Shown: positions 12,242 through 21,390 of the stretch, piece by piece
Layout: each line of letters opens with the position of its first letter
How positions within the stretch are numbered: position 1 is the stretch's first letter
Source of the DNA: Hordeum vulgare subsp. vulgare
Taxonomy: Eukaryota > Streptophyta > Magnoliopsida > Poales > Poaceae
Assembly: GCF_904849725.1 (NCBI RefSeq)
Contig: NC_058521.1
Span: forward strand, 95,404,244-95,468,243
Length of the DNA: 64,000 nucleotides
Reading direction: 5' to 3'
Program-made: the position numbers and the translations under genes
Notes under the pieces: model-generated
What the model saw: only the letters and a program-made list of their open reading frames with translations
Databases searched by the model: none
Told to the model about the DNA's origin: nothing

Positions 12242-12976
12242 CGGAGGGGCGGCTGGGCAGGAGGAGGGTGCGGCTGTGGAGGAGACGACGGTGGTGGCAG
12301 AGGGGTGGTGGTGGAGAAGGGGCGAGATCCGACGGCGGTGGTGGAGGAGGAGGTCCCGGGGAGGAGGAAGGGCGTGGTGGAGGAGGGGCGCAGGGAGGAG
12401 GGGCGCAGGGAGGCCGGAGGAGGGCGTAGGAAGGCCGGAGGAGGAGGGGGCGGCGGCGCAGGGAGGTCGGAGGCCGGAGGAGGGAGGAGGAGGGGGCACA
12501 GGGAGGTCAGAGGCCGGAGGAGGGAGGAGGTGGGGGCATAGGGAGGCCGGAGGACGAGGGGGCGGTGGCGCAGGGAGGCCGGAGGTCGGAGGAGGAGGGG
12601 GCGCAGGGAGGCTGGAGGAGGAGGGGGTGCAGGGAGGCCGGAGGAGGAGGGTGCGCAGGGAGGCCAGAGGAGGAGGGGCGGTGGCGCAGGGAGGCCGGAG
12701 GAGGGCGCGGTGGTGGTGTCGGGGGTGAGAGAGAGGGGTGTCGGGGTGGCCGTTAGGGGTGAGAGAGAGGCGCGTGGGGGTGGGGCTAACGGCCGTTAGG
12801 GGGCAACGTCTTTGCCGTCCGCCACCCGACGGCACAGAGGAGAAAAGCGGACGGCAAAGAGAGAGGTCGTTAGGGGGGAGAGAGGGGTTGCGGGGTGGGC
12901 CGCCCATGCTCTTTGCCGTCTGCCTGAATGCTCTTTGCCGTGAGCTGGCAGACGACAAAGAGCTGGCTGATGGCAA
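12242..12976 (-). other. Putative first exon of the CACTA-I transposase transcript, GC-rich Pro-rich frame
   Basis: A minisatellite-like GC-rich stretch (plus-strand unit about GGAGGCCGGAGGAGGAGG, 12330-12720) is followed on the minus strand by a good splice donor (G|GTGAGT, exon end 12242). CACTA-2 has a similar arrangement at 63253-63500 ending in GGTGAG. An open minus frame (12215-12976) gives a Pro/Ser-rich protein, but its length may simply reflect repeats. It may be a non-coding leader. Coding status is doubtful. Confidence 0.4.
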
Positions 12977-13105
12977 ATAGTATCTTTGGCATCAGCCTGC
13001 TCTTTGCCGTTTGGTTTTTGGTAGCTGATGGCAAAGAGGGTCTTTGCCATCAGCCAGCAGACGACAAAGAAGCATCAGATGGAAAAATCTCTTATTTCAG
13101 TAGTG
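12800..13105. repeat. CACTA-I right subterminal repeats and TIR
   Basis: Repeated CTTTGCCGTC / GACGGCAAAG words in both orientations end in TTTCAGTAGTG (13095-13105), the inverse of the left terminus. It is followed at once by the CCG duplication. Confidence 0.85.
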
Positions 13106-13511
13106 CCGGGCCCAAAAGGCATCCACGCGTCAGTACCTGGCTGGAGCTGAGGTTTTTTTTAAAGGGGCCGGTTTAGGGGTTAATTTAGGTTGTTATTAAC
13201 TAGCTAATAGAGAAAAGTGTCCTCTCTTATATATCTCCGTGCTTGGTCATCCGTCGTGCTTTGTCCAACATATTTACAAAATGTAGACTATATCATTTCA
13301 TATCATTTTCGTCGAATGGCAATAGTATTCTAATCGATCATCCAACAACTCATCATCAAATTAATCATATACCAAGTTATCATATGATACACATAAAATA
13401 AAACAGAGAAATATCATAATATATATATAGTTATCATATGCATCACGCATCCTAATTAATCGATCATGTCAAGTAATAATATAAACTAGAATAACTTGTC
13501 TCTCATAAGAC
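13106..13511. mobile_element. CACTA-O, subterminal and intergenic stretch
   Basis: It continues the left subterminal region of CACTA-O after the CACTA-I insertion (GGGCCC, GGGGCCGGTTTAGGGG), then AT-rich sequence. No gene is seen in it. Confidence 0.6.
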
Positions 13512-15059
13512 CTAGTCCTCGCTCTTAGATATAATGTCATAAAACAGAATAACACCTATGGCTCCATGATGAATCACAGAGATCCAACGGTCTCCAGCTT
13601 GTGGCTTGCGAACCGTCTTTATTTTTCTCCATGCTTCAGTTTGGAGTCTTTTTGATCTTGATTTGAAGTTGATCAAGTATGGAGCATAGAACTCAGCCCT
13701 CAACGGGCTTCTAATTCTCATTTGACCTTCTGGGTCCATTAACGGAGGCACTACATCATGTGGCAGTTGCTGTTGAAGAACATAATAGTAACCTAGTTAG
13801 CAATGTAATCAACACCATTTATGCAATAGTGGAGCGTACTTAATTAGGAAACTCTTACCAAGACATTTCGACGAATGTCATCTGGACTCAACCTATGCAC
13901 TAGTGGCATGTAAAATGAATAATTTTGGCCAATTCCAAAATGATACGGGAAGGTATCCCTAGAAGCCAGAACACCAGCAACAAGAAAGTGAAGAAGATGG
14001 TCCTTCTCCTCCCAAGTTAGATGTGATCCATACGTGTAGTGTGTCGTGTCAATTCTTTTAGTAATTCAGTCGAAGCAACGAAATAACCTGTAAATTATAA
14101 TTTAACAAATTTAGTATATAGATGAACACCAACTATTTCTAAATATAAATGCAAATTACTTCACATGGAGGTAAAACAGGAAGCATATCATTGACAACCA
14201 CCCAAATTTTGTAATAATTTAATGTTTCAAATATACTTAGAAATTTGGGTTGTTGTTGTTGTTTGTACAACATGTAACATGATATGCTTCAAAGGACAAT
14301 TTGGGTTGTTGTTGTTGTTGTTTGTACAACATGTAACATGATATAACATTTCAAAAATACTTAGAAATGTGGGCATTATATAAACCATTCAAAACGACCA
14401 CATGTGCTACGATCATTCAAAGGACAATTTGGGTTGTTGTTCTTGTTTGTACAACATGTAATATGATATAATTATAACTATGGCCCAATAACTAGGAACC
14501 TGCAACGTGTGGCCAAAGTTTTAATAGACGATGAACACCACATGACATGTAAATTGCGAGAGGAAAACAGGTTGACTACACCAACTATTTATAAATATAA
14601 ATGCAAATTACTTGACAAATATGGTTGAGAAACTCACATGGAGGTAAACCAGGAAGCATATCATCGACAACCACCCAAATGTCGATGTTGTCTGGCATAT
14701 TATCTTCAGGACGAAGATCGAAGGTGATTTCCATTCCCTTCTGAAATCCATATGCCTTGCAAAGATCTTCCCACTTTGGGCACCCAAATTCTGTTTGAAA
14801 AACTGAATTAAATACTTGGATAACAAATGTGTGACCATGTATAGTCCTCAGTTTAGCGCTCCTCGTCTCAATTCTCTCGTGGTCTTCGAAACCGAGCCTC
14901 TCCAACACATATCTTCTTGCATGGCAAGGGAGGTACATATCACCATTCTCGTCAAGCTTCATGCTGAAGAACCTATCGTCTCACAGGTGAGGCATGTCGC
15001 ACATACCCCGAGAGTCGCCGCAATATTCACACTCCCAATATCCATCGTCACACATTTCC
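13512..15059 (-). pseudogene. B3-domain-like gene remnant carried by CACTA-O
   Basis: Read leftward, with three recognisable exons. Exon a (about 15059 down to 14640; acceptor AAACAG, donor GTGAGT) begins near an ATG, has a CEYCGDSRGMC block and then a region with MYLPCHARRYVLERLGF, GHTFVIQVFN and LCKAYGFQKGMEITFDL. Exon b (about 14091 to 13861) gives HLTWEEKDHLLHFL and HRLSPDDIRRNVL. Exon c (about 13770-13512) gives QTEAWRKIKTVRKPQAGDRW and GVILFYDII. The GF.KGMEI.FDL and W.KI...VGD..-like layout recalls plant B3 DNA-binding folds (inference). A TGA interrupts exon a just before MKLDENG and a frameshift breaks exon b. It could instead be a grass transposon-specific protein. Confidence 0.55.
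14160..14700. repeat. Partial tandem duplication in the B3-like gene
   Basis: A stretch around 14165-14205 repeats the exon end at 14633-14685 (shared AGGAAGCATATCAT and GACAACCACCCAAAT). A GGGTTGTTGTTGTTGTTTG-type word recurs near 14246, 14303 and 14433. This suggests two to three local duplications; the earlier copy has lost the splice donor. Confidence 0.7.
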
Positions 15060-16170
15060 TGTTTTAATGTGGTAAATGTGTGTAAACAATAATATAATCG
15101 TGACACACTATATATATCGAAAGAATAGAACATCTATATATAATGACTCTTCATGCTCGCATCATGCATCATCATATATAACAACAAGTCCTACTAATTA
15201 GTCATCATCATACATAGTTAAATCAAGTGTGTCACGGTTATATATAACAACAAGTCGACGTCGATGCGGGAACTACTTCTATATATAGTTAAATAAAGTA
15301 GTTTTATTAATTAAATCAACTAGTTCAACTACTAAGCAGTTACTATAAATAAATAAAGTAGTACTTACAAAAAACAAACTACTTCTATATATAGTAAATT
15401 AAAGTAGTTTATTAAATCAACTAGCTAGTTCAACTATATATGAAGCACTTACTATAAATAAAATAAAGTGGTACTGACTAAAAATAAACTAGTTTAACTA
15501 TAGTTCTATTATTTTTCTAACTAATTATATTAAACACTTTATCTTCTTATTTTTTCCTTTTTCCTCTATTCTAAATATGAACATATTCATAAATGACTTT
15601 GATCATGCACAATTTTCTTATACATACACAATATGAACATATACATAAATTGACAAAGAAAATACTATGAACAAAAAAATCATTAAAATTCTATGAACAA
15701 AATTACAACAGAAAAAAATCATAAAAATTCTATGAACAGAAAAAAATCATAAAAATTTGACATATTCGATCTTTGCATATATATCACCAAAAAAATAGCG
15801 TGCTACAAAATATTGCGAGACCCTTCTCCAAATGCTACACAAGTTATAACGTGCTAATAACGTGCTATATTTCAAAATAGCATTTGCAAAAAAATAAAAA
15901 ATATATCCATAAACGAAGTATTTAAGTACTTTTTTGCGGGATAAGTATTGAAGTACCTTGAGACACAATAATAGAGAAACATAATCTAGCCAGAAGCATA
16001 AATTTTTAACTAAATCTCAAATTTTAGTCAATTTATTTAATATATCAACCATAAACATTGAGCAGCCTAAATCTATACCATGCACGGACCATAAAGTAAA
16101 CCTATGTTGACCTACATCTACTCAGAAGATTGATCTGCTACGTGAGTTAACATACAAAGAGCATCGGACC
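15060..16170. other. AT-rich stretch, no gene seen
   Basis: Probably the first intron of the B3-like gene (inference). A direct duplication of roughly 130 bp is visible around 15280-15480 (AACTAGTTCAACTA and ACTATAAATAAA words repeated). Confidence 0.5.
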
Positions 16171-16198
16171 TATCTGAGTGGACCTTATTTGTGAAAAA

Positions 16199-16397
16199 AA
16201 AAATCTTTGCTCACAGCGACGGTGTCGGGGACGGCGACGGCGACGGCGAGGTGCGCCGCGGGGCGGCGCGGGACGACGTCAGGGCGGGGCGGCGCGGGAC
16301 GGCGCGGGCGACGACGACGACGTCAATGGCGAGACGGGCAACCTAGCGGCGTCGGGATCGAATGGAGAGACGGGGAGTGATCAAAATTTCTAAACTG
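16199..16397 (-). other. Possible GC-rich first exon of the B3-like gene
   Basis: A sharp GC-rich island (CGG/GCG repeats) in AT-rich surroundings. The minus strand has a donor-like CGCT|GTGAGC near 16199, pointing to the B3-like exons on the left. No convincing start codon context was found. It could be a 5' leader. Confidence 0.35.
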
Positions 16398-16407
16398 ATG
16401 CTTATAT

Positions 16408-16660
16408 AGCCCCACCTTTAGTCCCGGTTGGTGGCACCAACTGGGACCAAAGGTCTCTTTTCAGCAGCCCAAAGGGCGGGAAGCAGAGGCATTGGTACCG
16501 GTTGGTGGCACATACCGGGACCAAAGGTCTCTTTTCAGCAGCCCAAAGGGCGGGAAGCACACGCATTGGTACCGGTTGGTGGCACAAACCGGTACCAATG
16601 CCACCCTTTAGTCCCGGTTGGTGCCACCAACCAGGACCAAAGGCCTTGCGCAGTGCGGTG
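16408..16660. repeat. Internal array of CACTA-O subterminal-type repeats, with about 75-bp tandem copies
   Basis: Contains TTTAGTCCCGGTTGGTG in both orientations, like the element ends. Two near-identical tandem copies of a unit of about 75 bp (GGTCTCTTTTCAGCAGCCCAAAGG) occur at about 16450-16600. An end-type array in the middle of an element is unusual. Confidence 0.8.
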
Positions 16661-16669
16661 CTATGTTTA

Positions 16670-16712
16670 GTCCCACCTCGCTAGCCGAGAGGGGTTCGGA
16701 GTGGTTTATAAG
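16670..16712 (+). promoter_or_regulatory. snRNA-style USE plus TATA box (Pol III spacing)
   Basis: GTCCCACCTCG (16670-16680) differs at one base from the plant snRNA upstream sequence element RTCCCACATCG. It is followed after 24 bp by TTTATAAG (16705-16712). In plants a spacing of about 23-26 bp is typical of Pol III U6/U3 genes and about 33-34 bp of Pol II snRNA genes (established). That this pair is functional is inference. Confidence 0.5.
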
Positions 16713-16734
16713 CCCTGCCGAACCAACCACTTCG

Positions 16735-16879
16735 AGCTCCTCTCTACTGCAGGCTTACGGGCCTAAATGCACTCTCTGTGCTTATGGGCCTATTGGGCCT
16801 ACTTCGGCCTGCATCCTGGCCCTAGTAATGGGTGTCTAGTCGTATGCACGCCGTGGTGGCCGTGTAGGTGGCACTTTTT
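16735..16879 (+). ncRNA. Hypothetical Pol III transcript downstream of the USE/TATA pair
   Basis: A start about 23-26 bp after the TATA box would fall near 16735. The first T5 run on this strand, a minimal Pol III terminator, is at 16875-16879, giving about 145 nt. The sequence is GC-rich with repeated GGGCCTA words and resembles no RNA I recognise. It is purely a prediction. Confidence 0.25.
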
Positions 16880-17134
16880 AAAAAAAAAATCCAGTTTTTT
16901 GCTTTATTTTTTGTTTCTAATTACTTATTTATTTTATTTTATGATAATTCTTTTTGCCATTAAAGTTTGTAACAAAATTCTAATTACTTATTTTTTTCTT
17001 TTACGATAATTCTTTTTTGCATTTAATGTTTTGTACAAAATTCTAATTACTTATTGATTTTCTTTTATGATAATTCTTTTTGCTATTAAGTTTGTAACAA
17101 AATTCTATATAATTTTAGTTTCAATAATACTAGA

Positions 17135-18640
17135 GGCAAAAACTGGATGCACTTCGTGTACAAAACGGACAATCTCTTTGGAAGTATGAGGGTTTCATAC
17201 GGAAACTCGTCTGTTACAAAGGGATTTCATTTTTTTAACTTATTTGAACTCCATAGTTTTTCTGTGTTCAAAATGCACCATTCAATGCCACATCATCAAT
17301 TTACAATCCTTTCTGACTTCATTTGTTATTTTTCATGCATTTACTGATTATTTTTAGCTATAAGACCATGAAATTGAAAAGCATTTGAAATGAACTCTAA
17401 AAAGGTTCCAAGTTGGCATGGTATCATCATTTCACCCACATAGCATGTGTGAGAAAGTTGAGAGGGTTACGGCAAAAACTGGATGCACTTCGTGTACAAA
17501 ACGGACAATCTCTTTGGAAGTATCACGGTTTTAGACGGAAACTCATATGTTACAAAGGGATTTCATTTTTTTGAACGTATTTGAACTCCATTGTTTTTAT
17601 GTGTTCGAAATGCACCATTCAAAGCCACATCATCAATTTACAACCCATTCTAACTTCATTTGTTATTTTTCATGCATTTACTGATTATTTTGAGCTATAA
17701 GACCATGAAATTGAAAAGCATTTGAAATGAACTCTGAAAAGGTTCCAAGTTGGCATGGTATCATCATTTCAGCCACATAGCATGTGCGAGAAAGTTCAGA
17801 GGGTTACGGCAAAAACTGGATGCACTTCATGTAGAAAACGGACAATCTCTTTGGTAGTATCAGGGTTTCTTACGGAAACTCGTTTCTTACAAAGGGATTT
17901 CATTTTTTTGAACTAATTTGAACTCCATAGTTTTTCTGTGTTCAAACTGCACCATTCAAAGGCAAATCATCAATTTACAACCCTTTCTGACTTCATTTGT
18001 TATTTTTCATGCATTTACTCATTATTTTGAGATATAAGACCATGAAATTGAAAAGCATTTGAAATGAACTCTGAAAAGGTTCCAAGTTGGCATGGTATCA
18101 TCATTTCACCCACATAGCATGTGCGAGAAAGTTGAGAGGGTTACGGCAAAAACTGGATGCACTTCGTGTACAAAACAGACAATCTCTTTGGAAGTATCAG
18201 GGTTTCATACGGAAACTCGTCTGTTACAAAGGGATTTCATTTTTTTGAACTTATTTGAACTCCATAGTTTTTCTGTGTTCAAAATGCACCATTCAAAGCC
18301 ACATCATCAATTTACAACCCTTTCTGACTTCATTTGTTATTTTTCATGCATTTGCAGATTATTTTGAGCTATAAGACCATGAAATTGAAAAGCATTTGAA
18401 ATGAACTCTGAAAAGGTTCCAAGTTGGCATGGTATCATCATTTCACCCACATAGCATGTGCGAGAAAGTTGAGAGGGTTACGGTAAAAACTGGATGCACT
18501 TTGTGTACAAAACGGACAATCTCTTTGGAAGTATCAGGGTTTCATACGAAAACTCGTCTGTTACAAAGGGATTTCATTTTTTTGAACTTATTTAAACTCC
18601 ATACTTTTTGTGTGTTCAAAATGCACCATTCAAAGGCACA
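17135..18640. repeat. 337-bp tandem repeat, about 4.5 copies
   Basis: Units start with GGCAAAAACTGGATGCACTT at 17135, 17471, 17808 and 18145, and with GGTAAAAACTGG at 18482, spaced 336-337 bp. The last unit is cut at about 18640 where a different repeat begins. Plus-strand frames repeating from unit to unit are by-products. It is not CRISPR: there is no repeat/spacer alternation. Confidence 0.92.
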
Positions 18641-19126
18641 TAACAAATATCTAGCACAAGGAGAAGAAGGAGAAGCGACCCCCACAACACGAGACGACGT
18701 TCTTCTGCTCTCATATATGGTGGACACTACTTCACCTGATTTTTCAACCGTCGATGATGGTCGCTACTCCTACTTCCCCTAGTGCATAACAAATATCTAG
18801 CACAAGGAGAAGAAGGAGAAACGACCCCCACAGCAACAGTCGACATTCTTCTTCTCTCATATAGTGTGGACACTCTCTCACCTGATTTTTCGACCGTCTA
18901 TGATGGTCGCTACTCCTTGTTTCCCTAGTGCATAACAAATATCTAGCACATAGAGAATAAGGAGAAGCGACCCCCACAACAACAGTCATCATTCTTCTTC
19001 TCTCATGTATGGTGGACACTCCCTCACCTGATTTTTCGACCGTCGATGATGGTCGCTATTCCTTCTTTCCCTAATGCATAAAAAATATCTAGCACAAGGA
19101 GAAGAAGGAAAAGCGACACCCACAAC
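18639..19126. repeat. 146-bp tandem repeat, three copies plus a partial
   Basis: Units begin CATAACAAATATCTAGCACA at 18639, 18785 and 18931, with a variant at 19077. It directly abuts the 337-bp array. Each unit holds GACCGTC..ATGATGGTCGC, a short imperfect inverted motif. Confidence 0.9.
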
Positions 19127-19130
19127 AAAA

Positions 19131-19200
19131 ATGGTTCCGCGGCACGCCACGTGGTTCCGCTGCACGCCACGTGGTTCTGCTGCATGCCACGTGGGACTAA
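19131..19200. repeat. 22-bp tandem repeat with three G-box (CACGTG) cores
   Basis: Three copies of a GCACGCCACGTGGTTCCGCT-like unit. CACGTG occurs at 19148, 19170 and 19192, exactly 22 bp apart. CACGTG is the core plant bZIP/bHLH site; any regulatory role here is inference. Confidence 0.75.
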
Positions 19201-19525
19201 TGGTCTTTCATTTTTAAATGACTGTTTTAATCAAAAACAGATCTGTTACAAAAGGGATTTCATTTTTTGAACTTATTTGAACTGAAGACTTTTTATATAT
19301 ATATGTGGTCGGAATGCATGATACCATGAAGTTAGAAAGGGCTAAACCATTCAAAAGTAGCAAATGAAGTTAGAAAGGGCTAAACCATTCAAATTTGGAA
19401 ACTATAATGGCACAAATAGAAACTAGACATATATAAATTGGTCCAAGCAGTACATGATACTAGTCCAAAGAGTACATAATAATAGCTACCATAGATATAT
19501 ATACAAGTGTTCGACGTTGAGAACA

Positions 19526-20897
19526 CTACTCGTCTGAATAAGAATGTCCACCTTCCTCGAGGTGACGCTGGCCATAGTTGACGACTCGAATCTTGCGGTA
19601 CAACTCGTATGAAACGTATGCATCTTTTGCTGCATACTCAATGTTGATACGATCAAGTGGGGCCTTCTCCCAATGTTTGTGCTGAGACTTTGGGAAATTG
19701 GTCTTCATATTACCATACTCATCGTCGATCAAGGCAACTCCCATATGAGCCATCGAAGTCCTGACATATCCAAGCCTGAATACCGTTTGTAGATCAATGA
19801 GGCAACCAATTGGTATCTCATATTCAGCTTGTCGTTCGTTATGTCAACGGTAGCAAAAGTGATGCCGTTGCGAAGGAAGTCAATGAGTTCTAGACAATGC
19901 TTGTCACTACTGCAACAGAAACAAATTAAAATGGAACAAATGTTACATACTGCTGCAATAAGGAAACATGTTTCACTACAACTAAATAGAAAATTATCTT
20001 TAGAATTCAAATAGAACATATTGCTATCCTATGTAATTTTCATATCCTATGAATTGATCGAGAAACCGTAAATTAACTATGACATATATATATTCTCCCA
20101 CGGTTTTGCAAATATTCAATAAGCTAGACATATTGCATATTGCTATCCAATGGAACCTAGAGAGATCACTATAGTTATCCAATGGAACCTAGAGAGATCA
20201 CTAGCTATATGCAATTTTCATGACTATGACATATCATATTGCTATCCAATGGAACCTAGAGAGATCACTAGCTATATGCAATTTTCATAACCTTGGATCA
20301 AAGAACGACGCATAAAATTGTATCACTACAACTATGATTTCAATGGAACATATTGAACGAATCAGATTTTTCAGATTGTGGAACACTATTCCAGTCAGAT
20401 TGTGTTCCCTTCAACTAATCAAAATTATTCACTACAACTATTTGAAGCGAACCAAATATGATTCCAATGGAACATATTAAACACTAGTTGATTCTAATAA
20501 GATTTTTCAGATTATGGAACACTATTCCAATCAGATTGTGTTCCCCTTCAACTAATCAAAATTGTTTCACTACAACTATTTGAAGGGAACCAACTATGAT
20601 TGAAACAAATAAACTTACAATGTCATTACCTTGGATCAAAGAAAGCCTCAAAACTTACCTCGCCCATTGGAAGATCAAGACATGGTGTTTGAAACATAGT
20701 TGGATGATGGCATCACCGCGTGGATCGGCCGTGTACTCCAAATCAAGCCCCAAGAACTTCTCATGATCCACTGCGGCATCAAGCCATCATTCCTTCAACT
20801 GTCTAAGAAAATGCGGCACCTCCCTACTCTCGTTCGTGTAAACGACATCGAGCTTGGTCTTGCCATGTGCGAGCACCTCTCCAAAGCGAGTTGGCAT
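19526..20897 (-). pseudogene. DEDDy 3'-5' exonuclease (Werner/RNase D-like) remnant carried by CACTA-O
   Basis: Enzymes of this fold trim nucleic acid 3' ends using two metal ions held by D/E residues. Exon 1 (20897-20659) starts at an ATG (MPTRFGEV), has VPHFLRQLKE and the Exo I motif FLGLDLEYT, and ends at a good donor (GAG|GTAAGT). Exon 2 (19909-19526, acceptor TTGCAG) joins in phase, with an Exo II-like FATVDITND and the Exo III motif YAAKDAYVSYELYRKI, whose Y...D pattern marks the DEDDy class. A TGA at 20787-20789 and a frameshift near 19812 disable it. The intron (about 750 bp) holds small duplications (20145-20290). The 5' end lies about 130 bp from the right subterminal array. Confidence 0.78.
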
Positions 20898-21024
20898 GGT
20901 GGAAGAAGAGAAGGGAAGAAGAGAGGGGAAGAACAGAGCGAGAGAGATAGAGGAAGAAGAACAGAGAAATAGCGACACGACACAGACTCTGCTTCGGTTG
21001 TGGTTTTGGGAAGCGGGATGCAAA

Positions 21025-21387
21025 CCGTTTGGGCCTTTAGTCCCGGGTTGAGCCACCAACCGGGACTAAAGAGGGACACCAACAGTTGCCACCACTACGG
21101 CAGGCCACGTGTCAGACCTTTAGTCCCAGGTTGAGCCACCAACCGAGACTAAAGGGGGATACGAACAGTTTCCACCACCGCGGAACACCACGTGTCAGTC
21201 GCTGGATCTTTAGTCCCGGTTTTTGGCGCGAACCGGGGCTAATGCATCGAACCAAAACGGGGCTATTGCCCCTCTAAGGCCTGGCAGCTCGAGCCGGGAC
21301 CAATGTCTGGCATTGGTCCCGGTTTTAGTGTGAACCGGGGCTAATGTGGTTTTGGGCTTCGACCGAAAGACCCATTTTCTACTAGTG
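21025..21387. repeat. CACTA-O right subterminal repeats and TIR
   Basis: Copies of CCTTTAGTCCCGG and CCGGGACTAAAG in both orientations between about 21035 and 21340, then TTTTCTACTAGTG ending at 21387, the inverse of the left end. The AAC duplication follows. Confidence 0.9.
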
Positions 21388-21390
21388 AAC

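Larger units (their letters stand above)
3961..13105 (-). mobile_element. CACTA-I: inner CACTA transposon, internally deleted
   Basis: Ends are CACTACAGGAAT (3961) and, inverted, CACTACTGAAAT (13105). The 3-bp duplication CCG is perfect (3958-3960, 13106-13108). Both ends carry TTTGCCGTCTG / GACGGCAAAG subterminal repeats. Genes run leftward: a TNP2 fragment (9143-11092), then a second CACTA gene (7059-9023). Comparison with CACTA-2 shows the TNP2 N-terminal part was deleted near 11092 and about 550 bp was deleted near 7948 in the second gene, so it cannot make its own transposase. Confidence 0.92.
3762..21387 (-). mobile_element. CACTA-O: outer CACTA DNA transposon carrying gene fragments
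   Basis: Termini are inverted: CACTAGTAGAAAA at 3762 and its reverse complement ending at 21387. The 3-bp target duplication AAC is perfect (3759-3761 and 21388-21390). Subterminal repeats of the TTTAGTCCCGG / CCGGGACTAAA type occur at both ends and again at 16408-16660. Element D, which lacks this insertion, reads continuously through the matching place (about 56345-56360) and serves as an empty site. CACTA-I is inserted at 3961-13105. No transposase is visible in the remaining 8.5 kb. Instead there is a B3-like gene remnant, tandem arrays and a 3'-5' exonuclease remnant, so it is probably non-autonomous. Confidence 0.93.

Noticed and set aside
12233..12756. Long Gly/Arg-rich plus-strand frames
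   Set aside because: Opposite-strand readings of the GGAGG minisatellite. The gene direction of CACTA-I is minus.
16402..16684. Overlapping frames on both strands at the middle repeat array
   Set aside because: They repeat with the 75-bp unit and have no domain.
17135..19126. Possible CRISPR array
   Set aside because: The repeats are head-to-tail units of 337 and 146 bp without spacers, in a plant transposon.
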